Shown here: one piece after another, positions 7,789-16,988 of the stretch
Position numbering within the stretch: position 1 is the first letter of the stretch
Layout: each line of letters opens with the position of its first letter
NCBI GenBank assembly: GCA_964342745.1
Contig: CAYFFW010000005.1
Location: 1 to 64,000, forward strand
Length of the DNA stretch: 64,000 nucleotides
Direction of reading: 5' to 3'
Source of the DNA: AEGEAN-183 sp964342745
GTDB lineage: Bacteria > Pseudomonadota > Gammaproteobacteria > Magnimaribacterales > Magnimaribacteraceae
Made by a program: the position numbers and the translations under genes
Notes under the pieces: generated by a model
Told to the model about the DNA's origin: nothing
Databases searched by the model: none
The model's input: only the letters and a program-made list of their open reading frames with translations

Positions 7789-9672
7789 ATGACAGTTATA
7801 GGAACAATAAGAGAAAATTTAACAGGCACTCTATCTAAGATAATAGTTGCTTGTATTGCTGTAACTTTTGCTATGTTCTTTGGATGGGGAACAATGTTTT
7901 CTAATAGCGATGTAAATGTAGTAGTTTCAGTTAATGAAAAGAAAATAGATTTATATGATTTAGATTTAGAAATGGCTAGGGTTCAATCAATTCTTTTACA
8001 AAGGTTTGACGACCCTAATTTTCAAATTGAAGAAGAAGATCTTAAGTCTTTAGCTATGAATTCTCTAGTTACCGAAGCTTTGATTGTTGATTATCTTAAA
8101 GAGAATAACGTTGTTATTTCCTCGTCAACTGCCTACAAATTATTATCAAAAAATGAAATTTTTCTAGAAGAAGGAAGATTAAGCTTAGCTAAAGTTGAGA
8201 CTTATGCTAGACAAAATGGCTTTTTACCAGGCAAATATATTCAAAGTATTAGAGATGATGTAGCAGTAAATTATTGGAGGTCTGGTTTATCGAATAGTTC
8301 CTTTCTAACTACGCAAGAGCTAAAGAAAAATATTGAACTTGCAAATCAAACTAGAAATATAACTTTTACTAAACTAGATAAAGTAAAGGCTCAAGAAGAC
8401 ATACTTATCAATGAAGAAGATGTAACAGAGTTTTATCAAAATAATTCTTCTCTTTTTCAATCTCCAGAAAAAGCAAAAATAAAATATGTAGAAATTAATT
8501 TAAAGAGTATTGAATCTGAAGTCAGTGTGACTAATGAAGAAATAAAAAGAGAATACCAGGATTATCTAGCAACCTTCGACGATACAGCTAGAAGATCAGT
8601 TTCACATTTAATGATAAATATTGATGGGTCAAGAGATGAGCAAGCTTCTATTATTTTAGCCAATAAATTAAGAGATGAAATAAATAAAGGAACAAAGTTT
8701 GAAGATTTAGTAAAAGAATATTCCGATGATGAGGGGACTAAAAATTCTGGAGGGTCTCTTGGAGTTAGTGATGGGAGTTCATTTCCTGAAGAGTTTGAAC
8801 TAGCTATAAGAGATATGCAGGAAGGTGAAATTAGTGAAGCGGTTATTCTAGAAAGTTCTGTTCACATTCTGAAGCTTAATGAAGTTCAGACTCCTGTAGC
8901 TGATGATTTCGAGTCTAAGAAGAAAGAAATCCAACAAAACTTAATTGAACAGATTTCTGTTTCGAATTATATAGATATGTTGGATATGGCTTCTGAATCT
9001 TTATTTTTAAATGAAGATGTAGATGGATTAGCAAAAGACTTGGGTCTTAAGGTAATTACCAAAGATTACTTTTCAATAGAAGATTCTGAAGGAATCTTCA
9101 AAGAATCTAAATTACAAAAAGTTATTTTTGAAGATCCTTCAATAAAAGAAGGGGCAATAAGTGATCTAATAGAAATAAATGACCAATATGCCTTAATTTT
9201 AGAAGTGCAAGATTTTAAAGATGTAGAAGTAAAGGAATTTAAGGAAGTTAAAGAAGAGGCAGAGGCTTTGCTGCTTACCAGGCTACTTGAAAGTAAAATG
9301 GAGTCTATCAAACAGGATATTTTAACTCAGCTGCAATCAGGTAGATCTTTTGAAGAGGTCTCAGCTAACAAAGGCTTAAAAATTGAATCTTATAAGTCAT
9401 TAACTAGAAGTTCTTCATTATTTACCCAAACAACTCTAAGAGAAATTTTCAATGAACCTAAAGTTAATGCTGGCAAAACATACTCTTCTGCTCCTATGTC
9501 TAATGGAGATATTTTAATATTCAGGTTAGACGAAGTAGGGACTGCTAGTGCTCAATCTTCTAGCGAAGACGAAGAAGCCTTTAAAAACTTTTTCTTAGAA
9601 GAGAGATCAGAATCTGAGATTACAGATTTACAAATTGGTATGCAGGAGAATGCTTCAATATTTATTAATTAG
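7789..9672 (+). CDS. ppiD: Periplasmic peptidyl-prolyl cis-trans isomerase/chaperone PpiD
   Basis: An inner-membrane anchored folding helper at the Sec translocon exit. From the ATG at 7789 the product is 627 residues: a short cytosolic tail, one membrane segment (about 15-37, IIVACIAVTFAMFFGWGTMF), a SurA-like helical region, a PpiC-type rotamase domain at about 260-365 (RSVSHLMINID to FPEEFELAI), then a long C-terminal region. A TTG at 7762 in the same frame lies inside the hupB terminator stem and is rejected as a start. It follows hupB as in enterobacteria. Its last 8 bases overlap the end of fabI on the opposite strand. Confidence 0.9.
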   Translation: MTVIGTIRENLTGTLSKIIVACIAVTFAMFFGWGTMFSNSDVNVVVSVNEKKIDLYDLDLEMARVQSILLQRFDDPNFQIEEEDLKSLAMNSLVTEALIVDYLKENNVVISSSTAYKLLSKNEIFLEEGRLSLAKVETYARQNGFLPGKYIQSIRDDVAVNYWRSGLSNSSFLTTQELKKNIELANQTRNITFTKLDKVKAQEDILINEEDVTEFYQNNSSLFQSPEKAKIKYVEINLKSIESEVSVTNEEIKREYQDYLATFDDTARRSVSHLMINIDGSRDEQASIILANKLRDEINKGTKFEDLVKEYSDDEGTKNSGGSLGVSDGSSFPEEFELAIRDMQEGEISEAVILESSVHILKLNEVQTPVADDFESKKKEIQQNLIEQISVSNYIDMLDMASESLFLNEDVDGLAKDLGLKVITKDYFSIEDSEGIFKESKLQKVIFEDPSIKEGAISDLIEINDQYALILEVQDFKDVEVKEFKEVKEEAEALLLTRLLESKMESIKQDILTQLQSGRSFEEVSANKGLKIESYKSLTRSSSLFTQTTLREIFNEPKVNAGKTYSSAPMSNGDILIFRLDEVGTASAQSSSEDEEAFKNFFLEERSESEITDLQIGMQENASIFIN

Positions 9673-10459
9673 TTTCTTCTAAAGATTCCATTGCAGTTAT
9701 ATTAAAGCCTGCATCAACATAAAGTGTTTCACCTGTTATACCACTAGATAGGTCAGAGGCTAAGAATGTAGCAGCATTTCCTACCTCTTCAGTAGTAATA
9801 TTTCTTCCTAGAGGAGCCCTCTTTTCATTATAAGAAAGCATTTTTCTGAAATTTTTAACGCCAGAAGCTGCCAAAGTTTTAATAGGGCCTGCTGAAATTG
9901 CATTCACCCTGTGTCCTTCTTTTCCTATAGATACAGCTAAGAATCTTACGCTAGATTCAAGACTAGCTTTTGCTAGACCCATAACATTGTAATTAGGTAA
10001 TGTTTTTTGAGAACCAAGATAAGAAAGTGTTATTAGAGAACAGCTCCTTCCCTCCATAAGTTCTTTTGCACCTTTTGCTAGGGCAATAAAGCTGTATGAG
10101 CTTATATCATGAGCAATTTTAAATCCTTCTCTGGTAGTTACATCTAAAAAGTCACCATCTAACATTTCTCTGGGTGCAAACCCCACGGCATGAACTATGC
10201 AATCTATACCATCCCAATGATTTGATAGTTCTTTGAAGACCTTATTTATTTCTTTGTCACTTGCGACATCACAAGGTAAACATATTTCAGAACCCCAGTC
10301 TTTAGCTAGGGCTTCGACCTTAGATTTAAGCCTTTCATTTTGATATGTAAATGCTAAGTTAGCTCCGTAATTTGACATCGAATGGGCTATTCCGCTGGCT
10401 ATAGAGTGTTTATTTGCAACCCCAACTATCAGGACGTTTTTATTTTTTAAGAGGGACAT
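9665..10459 (-). CDS. fabI: Enoyl-[acyl-carrier-protein] reductase (NADH)
   Basis: Catalyses the last reductive step of each fatty-acid elongation cycle. The 264 residues show the FabI-type dinucleotide loop GVANKHSIASGIA, and the catalytic Tyr147, Tyr157 and Lys164 (Y-x6-K pattern in PNYNVMGLAK), which is the target region of FabI inhibitors. The divergent TonB receptor gene starts about 200 bases away, and a TATAAT on this strand (10472-10477) may be its -10 box. It ends tail to tail with ppiD, overlapping by 8 bases. Confidence 0.95.
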   Translation of the reverse strand: MSLLKNKNVLIVGVANKHSIASGIAHSMSNYGANLAFTYQNERLKSKVEALAKDWGSEICLPCDVASDKEINKVFKELSNHWDGIDCIVHAVGFAPREMLDGDFLDVTTREGFKIAHDISSYSFIALAKGAKELMEGRSCSLITLSYLGSQKTLPNYNVMGLAKASLESSVRFLAVSIGKEGHRVNAISAGPIKTLAASGVKNFRKMLSYNEKRAPLGRNITTEEVGNAATFLASDLSSGITGETLYVDAGFNITAMESLEETN

Positions 10460-10559
10460 TTCTTAGATTGTATTATAAATTTTTTAATTGCCTAGAATTA
10501 AATTAATCATTTTTATGGTCTAAAGGTATAAATTTAATTCTTTAAAGTAACAAAAAAGT

Positions 10560-10595
10560 GGCAATATATAGGCAATATGCGTACAATTCACGCAT
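10560..10595 (+). promoter_or_regulatory. Direct repeats and dyad upstream of the first TonB receptor
   Basis: GGCAATAT occurs twice (10560-10567 and 10571-10578). The second copy runs into the inverted repeat ATGCGT-N7-ACGCAT (10577-10595). This lies in the fabI/receptor divergent gap and could be an operator. No regulator is identified. Confidence 0.3.
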
Positions 10596-10600
10596 TAATT

Positions 10601-10630
10601 TGGGCTAACTGACTAGTTTGCCCAGTTTTT
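10601..10630 (+). promoter_or_regulatory. Terminator-like hairpin in the leader of the TonB receptor gene
   Basis: TGGGCTAACT (10601-10610) pairs with AGTTTGCCCA (10615-10624) over 9 of 10 positions around the loop GACT, and is followed directly by GTTTTT. The structure looks like an intrinsic terminator but sits 33 bases before the receptor ATG, so it may act as an attenuator or end a short upstream transcript. Confidence 0.45.
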
Positions 10631-10662
10631 ATAGTTTAACTAACAAGTTATCGGGGAGTTAT

Positions 10663-13482
10663 ATGAATACAAAAATTTTAAATTTGTTTAAGACTCTTGC
10701 GTTTTCTGCATTGGTAGCGACTTTCTTTACGCCGTCTATACTAATGTCAGCTGACGATGATGAGGCCGATGTTGAGGAAGTAGTTGTAACCGGATCAAGA
10801 ATTAAAAGGGATACAATTAACTCTGCAGCTGTTATTACAACAATAACTGCTGAAGACATTGAGCAAAGCCAGGCTTTAATTACTGCTGATGCTCTAAGAC
10901 TTTCTACTTACAACACTTTTGGTTCTTATCCTTCAACAGCTGGTAACAGCGCAATGTCGAACACTACTATAAGCCTTAGAGGTTTAGGTGGTGGAAGAAC
11001 TTTAGTTCTTATGGATGGCAGAAGATTACCAGGTTCTCCACATTTAGGTGGTGCTGGTGCTGCTAATATAAACATGATACCTACAGTTTCAGTTGATCGT
11101 ATTGAAATACTAGCTGATGGTGCATCTTCCGTTTACGGTTCTGATGCTATAGCTGGTGTTGTAAACGTAATCACTAAGAAAGGTTTTGACGGAATGGACA
11201 TTCAGGTCAGAAGTGGTGATCGTTCAAGAGATGACGGAGTAGAGCAATCTATTTCTATGCTTTTTGGATCTACTAATGAGAACGGTTATGTAACAGTAGC
11301 TATCGAACATGATGAGAGAGATGAGATCTATCTTAAAGATAGATGGTATACAGCTGCTAGAGCTAATGATGATAATGGAGATGGAGTAATTGATCTTTAT
11401 TTTGAAACATATGGTTTAAGCTGGTACTCAAGAAACCTTGCCGATCCAGTAACAGGAAACATTGCTGCTGCACCTACTTGTGAGGGTAACATCGATGGTT
11501 CAACCACTCCTTGGTGGGGTCCTGATTTTGGTGGAGCTGCTTTTGGACAGCCTGCTAAAACAACTGGTTCATATGCTGGTGCTCAACCTAGAGGTATTTG
11601 TGGATACGCATGGGCAGACATCATGGTTCAAGATGCTGGTCTATTTAGAGACACAATCACAGCAAATGTAGAGCATGCTATTAATGATCAATTAACCTTT
11701 AACAGTAGAGCAGTTTTTGTTAGAAACGAGTCCGTAGGACGTTATGCACCTCCTGCAGCTAGTTACCCTGGCATACTACCTTCTGATCCTGCTAACCCAT
11801 ACGATGTACCAGTAACTGGTTACTGGAGATGGACAGAAATAGGAAATAGAGGAATGCATTTCGTAGATCAATCTTCTGATTGGTTTGGTGAATTAGTCTA
11901 CGAACTTAGTGATACTGTTGAGCTTAGTGTTAGTCACCAAGTTAATAAATTCTATGGTACTGACATAGGTAGATATTACCTAGACTATGCTGGTCTTGCT
12001 TCAAACCTTTACTACGAAACTCCATTTGGTTCTGAAGATGGTCTTTATGCTTTATCAGCAACCACAGTAGTTGAGTACGATAATCACTACGAAAAATCTG
12101 ATGTAATTGCACAAATAAGCGATCTTATGGAATTACCAGGCGGCCCAGTTGATATGGTTCTTGGATATGAAGGCTATGACAACAGGTATTCAGCTCAGTA
12201 TGACAAGCACTCTGAAGGTGGATACGTTGGTGGTTCTGCAGGTAACTCAGGAGCTGGAGATAGAGCAGTTAACTCATATTTTGGTGAAATTCTATTCCCA
12301 GTAATGCCTGGTCTTGAATTGAATGCATCTTTCAGAACTGATGATTATGATGATGTTGGTTCTAATGATTCCTTCAAGGTTGGACTTCTTTGGGAAGGAG
12401 ACAGAGGTACCGCTATTAAGGTGAACTTTGGTGAAGGGTTTAGAGCACCAACTATGGATACTCTTTATGGTGTAACTACATTTAGTGCTAACACAGCTAC
12501 AGACTACTTAGCTTGTGCTAATGCTGGGATTTCACAAAGCGCATGTGCTTCTAAGCAGGTTTCTACTTTAATAACTTCAAACCCAGAGCTTGGTGCTGAA
12601 ACTTCTGAATCACAAGTATTCAGTATTGCTCAAGACATGGGAGAGTTAACACCTGTTTTAGAGAATGTGATAGTTAGACTTGACTGGTATAACATAGAAA
12701 TGGAGAACTTAATTTCTTCAATTTCAACTCAAGATGTTCTTTATTCAGATTTTACTAATGGTAATCTTCTGACTAATAACTATGAGTACTATGCTTCTGG
12801 TGGTCTTACTAATGATGGATCGGCAGCTGGTGCCCCAGTTGGAACTGGGACTAGTCCTTCTTGTCCTTCAAATGCAGCTTACTATAAGAGGTTGGGAGTG
12901 AATGACGCTCTTTACACTATTAGAAGCTGTGCTAATGGTAGGATCGATTACGTTGGAGCAAGTTATGCTAACCAAGGTAAATATGTTGTTGAAGGTTATG
13001 ATCTACAAGTTAACTACACTATAGAGCTAGGTGGTGGTGACTTAGATATAGATCTAGACTACACGCATGTTGATGATTATGGTGGAGCTCCATTTATTGG
13101 AAGTGATGCTCATCAAAACAATGCTGGATTCAACGGTTTACCTGATTCTAGATATAACCTAGGTTTAACTTACACTTGGGGTAACTATGGGGTTTCTGTA
13201 CAGAACCGTCACATAGGAGACTTCGCTTTTAACTCTGACTGTGCTTCTTCTGAAGAAGGTGGTCTTTGTACGAAAGAAGGTCCTTACCAAGATAAGTATG
13301 ACACTATAGATATTCAAGCCAGAGCAGACTTTGGTAAGTATGGAACTATTAGTGTAGGTGTTATCAATGTTTCAGATAAAGACCCTTTACCTGATAAAGG
13401 TGGTGTGAACTATGATGCTTACACAAGTCTTTACGATAACAGAGGTAAGATGACTTACGTTAGATGGAAGCTAAGTCTATAA
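10663..13482 (+). CDS. TonB-dependent outer-membrane receptor
   Basis: A TonB/ExbB/ExbD-energised beta-barrel for uptake of a large or scarce substrate. The 939 residues begin with a signal peptide (MNTKILNLFKTLAFSALVA), then an acidic stretch and the TonB box EEVVVTGSRI. The plug domain includes VSVDRIEILADGASSVYGSD and AGVVNVITKKGF, and a long barrel ends in aromatic KLSL. Loops contain paired cysteines. The ATG at 10663 follows TCGGGGAGTT; a TTG at 10618 falls inside the leader hairpin and is rejected. The acidic post-signal run DDDEADVEE also occurs in the receptor at 41271. The adjacent oligopeptide-type importer suggests a shared substrate, which is inference. Confidence 0.93.
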   Translation: MNTKILNLFKTLAFSALVATFFTPSILMSADDDEADVEEVVVTGSRIKRDTINSAAVITTITAEDIEQSQALITADALRLSTYNTFGSYPSTAGNSAMSNTTISLRGLGGGRTLVLMDGRRLPGSPHLGGAGAANINMIPTVSVDRIEILADGASSVYGSDAIAGVVNVITKKGFDGMDIQVRSGDRSRDDGVEQSISMLFGSTNENGYVTVAIEHDERDEIYLKDRWYTAARANDDNGDGVIDLYFETYGLSWYSRNLADPVTGNIAAAPTCEGNIDGSTTPWWGPDFGGAAFGQPAKTTGSYAGAQPRGICGYAWADIMVQDAGLFRDTITANVEHAINDQLTFNSRAVFVRNESVGRYAPPAASYPGILPSDPANPYDVPVTGYWRWTEIGNRGMHFVDQSSDWFGELVYELSDTVELSVSHQVNKFYGTDIGRYYLDYAGLASNLYYETPFGSEDGLYALSATTVVEYDNHYEKSDVIAQISDLMELPGGPVDMVLGYEGYDNRYSAQYDKHSEGGYVGGSAGNSGAGDRAVNSYFGEILFPVMPGLELNASFRTDDYDDVGSNDSFKVGLLWEGDRGTAIKVNFGEGFRAPTMDTLYGVTTFSANTATDYLACANAGISQSACASKQVSTLITSNPELGAETSESQVFSIAQDMGELTPVLENVIVRLDWYNIEMENLISSISTQDVLYSDFTNGNLLTNNYEYYASGGLTNDGSAAGAPVGTGTSPSCPSNAAYYKRLGVNDALYTIRSCANGRIDYVGASYANQGKYVVEGYDLQVNYTIELGGGDLDIDLDYTHVDDYGGAPFIGSDAHQNNAGFNGLPDSRYNLGLTYTWGNYGVSVQNRHIGDFAFNSDCASSEEGGLCTKEGPYQDKYDTIDIQARADFGKYGTISVGVINVSDKDPLPDKGGVNYDAYTSLYDNRGKMTYVRWKLSL

Positions 13483-13494
13483 CTTAGTTAGACT

Positions 13495-13527
13495 AAAAAA
13501 GGGGCGGTTTTACCGCCCCTTTTTTTT
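13495..13527 (+). terminator. Strong, potentially bidirectional terminator after the TonB receptor
   Basis: The stem GGGGCGG/CCGCCCC (13501-13519) encloses TTTTA, is flanked by A6 on the left and followed by T8. It insulates the receptor gene from the importer genes downstream. Confidence 0.95.
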
Positions 13528-13599
13528 AGTACATCTAATTGTATAGGGACAGAACCGATAAGTGGTAAAATTAGATATTAATTCTTAATACCCTAGTAA

Positions 13600-15204
13600 A
13601 TGAATATTATAAAAACTCTAATCCTTTTTTTATCTTTATTTTTAATTTCTTGTAATAACTCAGTATCTAAAGTCGATGCTGCTTTGGAAGAACAGATACT
13701 CTATTTTGGTAATGGAACAGAGCCTAAAGACCTTGACCCTCATACAGTAACAGGAGTTCCCGAGAGTCATATTCTTATGGCTCTATTAGAGGGCTTGGTT
13801 ACTAGGCACCCTGAAGGCCTAGATCCCATACCTGGTGTAGCAGAAAGTTGGGAGATATCCAATGATGGGTTAACTTACAGTTTTTATTTAAGAGAAAATG
13901 CAGTTTGGTCTAATGGAGATTCTGTAACAGCCAATGATTTTGTGTGGGCCTGGGAAAGAATGCTTACTCCTAGTTTAGGCTCAAAATATCCTGATATGTT
14001 ATATGACGTTGTTAATGCAGAAGAGTTTAATAAGGGAACTATAAAAGATTTCTCTAAAGTAGGTGTTAAAGCAATTAATGAAAAGGAATTATTAGTAAAT
14101 CTAAAACACCGCGCTCCTTACTTTTTAGGACTTTTAACTCACTATACTTCTAGGCCAGTGCATAGACCCACTATAGAGAAATTTGGGAATATGGACACAA
14201 TTGGAAGTCAGTGGACTAGACCTGGAAACTTTGTAGGAAATGGACCTTTTACTCTAGAAGATTGGCAATTAAATAAGGTTCTAAAAGTTAAAAAGAGTAA
14301 TAATTATTGGAATGCAGAAAAAGTTAGACTTAACGAAATTCATTTCTTTCCAGTAGATAATGCTACAAGGGAAGATTTAATGTTTCGTAATGGTTTGTTG
14401 CATGTAACATCTACAGTTCCACTAGAAAAGGTAGAGGTTTATGCCAAAGAGTATCCTGATTTAATTCATATTGACCCTTACTTTGGAACCTATTATTTAA
14501 GGGTTAACGTAAACAAAGAACCTTTTAATAATAAGCTGGTAAGAAAAGCTTTGTCTTTATCTATAGATAGAAAAGAAATAGTAGAAAGAGTAGCAAAAGG
14601 AGGCCAAATTCCTGCTTTTTCATTTACCCCACCTGATCCTAATAATTACTACCCTCCAACTTCCTTAGATTTTAATCCTGAGTTAGCAAGAAGCTTATTA
14701 GAAAAAGCTGGGTTATCAGAAAAAAACTTTCCAACCTTTGAACTTCTTTATAACACCAGTGAAGGTCATCAAAAATTAGCTCAGGCTTTCCAGCAAATGT
14801 GGAAACAGAATTTAAACATAGATGCTCAACTTATTAATACTGACTGGAAAGTTTATTTATCTAGGCAAACCATTGGTGATTACTCCATCGCGAGAGCTGG
14901 TTGGATAGGGGATTATCTAGATCCAAAGACCTTTTTAGATATGATGGTTACCGGCAGAGGTAATAATCAAACTGGATGGTCTAATGATAAATATGACAAG
15001 TTATTGCAAAAAGCTGCTAAGAGCAAAACTAAAGAGGAAAGGTTTAATAATTTTTATGAAGCAGAGAAGATTTTGATGGATGAACTTCCGATAATTCCTA
15101 TTTACACCTACACCCGAATATATATGTTAAAGAAGGATGTAAAAGGTTGGAGCCCCAATTTATTAGACAGTCATCCGTATCAATTCCTATATTTAGAAAG
15201 ATAA
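13600..15204 (+). CDS. Oligopeptide-type ABC transporter substrate-binding lipoprotein
   Basis: An SBP_bac_5 (OppA/DppA-like) periplasmic receptor that hands a peptide or similar ligand to an inner-membrane importer. The 534 residues begin with a lipoprotein signal, MNIIKTLILFLSLFLISC, with the lipid-modified Cys at 18. The mature chain carries typical OppA segments such as GNGTEPKDLDPHTV, WSNGDSVTANDFVWAWER and GNGPFTLEDW, and IRKALSLSIDR-like VRKALSLSIDRKEI. It is nine bases upstream of the first permease gene and surely co-transcribed. The family also includes nickel, murein-peptide and opine binders, so the ligand is not certain. Confidence 0.9.
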   Translation: MNIIKTLILFLSLFLISCNNSVSKVDAALEEQILYFGNGTEPKDLDPHTVTGVPESHILMALLEGLVTRHPEGLDPIPGVAESWEISNDGLTYSFYLRENAVWSNGDSVTANDFVWAWERMLTPSLGSKYPDMLYDVVNAEEFNKGTIKDFSKVGVKAINEKELLVNLKHRAPYFLGLLTHYTSRPVHRPTIEKFGNMDTIGSQWTRPGNFVGNGPFTLEDWQLNKVLKVKKSNNYWNAEKVRLNEIHFFPVDNATREDLMFRNGLLHVTSTVPLEKVEVYAKEYPDLIHIDPYFGTYYLRVNVNKEPFNNKLVRKALSLSIDRKEIVERVAKGGQIPAFSFTPPDPNNYYPPTSLDFNPELARSLLEKAGLSEKNFPTFELLYNTSEGHQKLAQAFQQMWKQNLNIDAQLINTDWKVYLSRQTIGDYSIARAGWIGDYLDPKTFLDMMVTGRGNNQTGWSNDKYDKLLQKAAKSKTKEERFNNFYEAEKILMDELPIIPIYTYTRIYMLKKDVKGWSPNLLDSHPYQFLYLER

Positions 15205-15213
15205 TATTCTGTC

Positions 15214-16134
15214 GTGATTTCTCTTATTTTGAGACGCCTAGGAACAGCAATACCTGTTTTATTAGCCGTTATAACTTTAACTTTTTTTATGGTTCATTCT
15301 GCTCCAGGAGGACCCTTTGACGAGGAAAAGGCTGTCTCACCTGAAGTCTTAGTTAAATTAAATGAAAGGTATAATTTAAACGAGCCTCTTTTAGTACAAT
15401 ATTTTGATTATTTAAAGAATGTTATTCAGGGAGATTTTGGGCCTTCTTTTAGATATCCAAGTAGATCAGTTACCGAACTTATATTTATTGGCTTGCCTAT
15501 AACTTTTGAGTTAGCTATTTACGCAATCTTATTTGCCTTAATGCTGGGAGTTATAACTGGTGTAATCAGTTCTTTGAGACCAAATACTGCTTATGATTAT
15601 GTACCAATGACTATAGCTATGGCAGGAATCTGTATCCCCTCTATTATTCTTGGTCCTTCTTTAACTTTAGTTTTTGGAATTTGGTTAAATTGGCTTCCAG
15701 TTACAGGTTGGGGCGACATTCCTGGTGATAAAATCTTGCCTACAATAACTCTTGGTACAGCTTATGCAGCTTATTGCGCTCGATTGACGAGGGGTGGTAT
15801 GTTAGAAATCCTCAATCAAGATTTTATAAGAACAGCTAGAGCAAAAGGCTTGTCTGAATTTAGGGTAGTAGTAGTTCATGCCTTGAGAGGAGGATTGACT
15901 CCAGTTATTGCTTTTTTAGGACCTGCCATGGCGGGATTGTTGGCGGGTTCTTTCGTGGTGGAAACTATTTTTGGAATACCTGGTTTAGGTAGGTTTTATG
16001 TTGAAGCAGCCTTCAATAGAGATTACACAATGATATTAGGTACTTCCATTTTCTTTTCTTGTTTAATCATAAGCTTTAATTTGTTGTCTGACTTAGTAGC
16101 AGCAAGCCTAAATCCAAGATTGAGAGATCAATGA
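15214..16134 (+). CDS. Oligopeptide-type ABC transporter permease (OppB/DppB family)
   Basis: First membrane subunit of the importer. The 306 residues hold an N-terminal helix (ILRRLGTAIPVLLAVITLTF), a short periplasmic region, and a BPD_transp_1 core of about five helices. The cytosolic EAA loop, ARAKGLSEFRVVVVHALRGG, is the contact for an ATPase subunit. The start is GTG, the only start that keeps the OppB-type N-terminus. It overlaps the next permease by four bases (ATGA), showing translational coupling. No OppD or OppF ATPase follows. Confidence 0.92.
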   Translation: MISLILRRLGTAIPVLLAVITLTFFMVHSAPGGPFDEEKAVSPEVLVKLNERYNLNEPLLVQYFDYLKNVIQGDFGPSFRYPSRSVTELIFIGLPITFELAIYAILFALMLGVITGVISSLRPNTAYDYVPMTIAMAGICIPSIILGPSLTLVFGIWLNWLPVTGWGDIPGDKILPTITLGTAYAAYCARLTRGGMLEILNQDFIRTARAKGLSEFRVVVVHALRGGLTPVIAFLGPAMAGLLAGSFVVETIFGIPGLGRFYVEAAFNRDYTMILGTSIFFSCLIISFNLLSDLVAASLNPRLRDQ

Positions 16135-16988
16135 ACATAAGCTCTACAAGTCTTTCTAAAAAAGCTTTTGATAGATTAATTTCTAATAAACTATCTTTAT
16201 TTGGCTCGGTTTATATTTTGTTGCTTATACTGATTGCAATATTTACTCCACTAATTGCTCCTTACGACTATGCTTATCAAGATCTTAGTCTAGGTCCAGT
16301 GGGTCCTTCACCTGAACATTTACTTGGCACTGATACTTTAGGAAGAGATCTTTTAACCCGAATGATGTATGGAAGCCGAATCTCTTTAATGGTTGGTTTT
16401 TTAGCCACTATTGTCGCCCTTGTTATCGGAGTTTTATGGGGCACTATTGCTGGTTTCTCGGGAGGTAGAGTAGATGCAATTATGATGAGAATAGTAGATG
16501 TTCTTTATGGAATACCTTTTATTATTTTAATCATTTTGTTAATGGTTATTTTTGGTAGAAACTTAGTCCTGCTTTTTATGGCTATAGGTGCGGTGGAATG
16601 GTTAACCATGTCTAGAATAGTTAGAAGCCAAGTTATGAGTCTAAGCCAACAAGAATTTGTCATGTCCGCAGAAGCCATGGGCGTATCAAAGAAAGATATT
16701 ATTTCTAGGCACTTAATACCTAATGCTATAGGGCCAGTTATAGTCTACGCCACCCTTACAGTTCCACAAATTATGCTGCTAGAAGCCTTTCTATCTTTTC
16801 TTGGATTAGGAGTCCAAGCTCCAATGAGTTCTTGGGGCATATTAATTAGGGATGGAGCTGTATCAATGGAAGAATATTGGTGGCTGTTAATATTTCCTTC
16901 TCTTGCTTTTTCTTTAACTCTTTTTTCACTTAACTTTATAGGAGATGGGCTAAGAGATGCTCTGGATCCAAGAACCGGACCTAATTAG
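16131..16988 (+). CDS. Oligopeptide-type ABC transporter permease (OppC/DppC family)
   Basis: Second membrane subunit. The 285 residues show the OppC N-terminal segment (helix then PLIAPYDYAYQD, followed by HLLGTDTLGRDLLTRMMYGSR) and the EAA loop SAEAMGVSKKDIISRHLIP. It ends with the OppC-type tail NFIGDGLRDALDPR. Because the importer genes stop here and mltD runs the other way (4-base tail overlap), the ATP-binding subunits must be encoded elsewhere or shared with another transporter. Confidence 0.93.
   Translation: MNISSTSLSKKAFDRLISNKLSLFGSVYILLLILIAIFTPLIAPYDYAYQDLSLGPVGPSPEHLLGTDTLGRDLLTRMMYGSRISLMVGFLATIVALVIGVLWGTIAGFSGGRVDAIMMRIVDVLYGIPFIILIILLMVIFGRNLVLLFMAIGAVEWLTMSRIVRSQVMSLSQQEFVMSAEAMGVSKKDIISRHLIPNAIGPVIVYATLTVPQIMLLEAFLSFLGLGVQAPMSSWGILIRDGAVSMEEYWWLLIFPSLAFSLTLFSLNFIGDGLRDALDPRTGPN

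Noticed and set aside
10618..10662. A TTG start for the first TonB receptor
   Set aside because: It lies inside the leader hairpin and precedes a good ribosome-binding site and ATG at 10663 that begins a normal signal peptide.
10460..10662. A cobalamin or other known riboswitch upstream of the first TonB receptor
   Set aside because: The gap is short and I see no conserved B12-box or similar elements; only the hairpin and repeats are supported.
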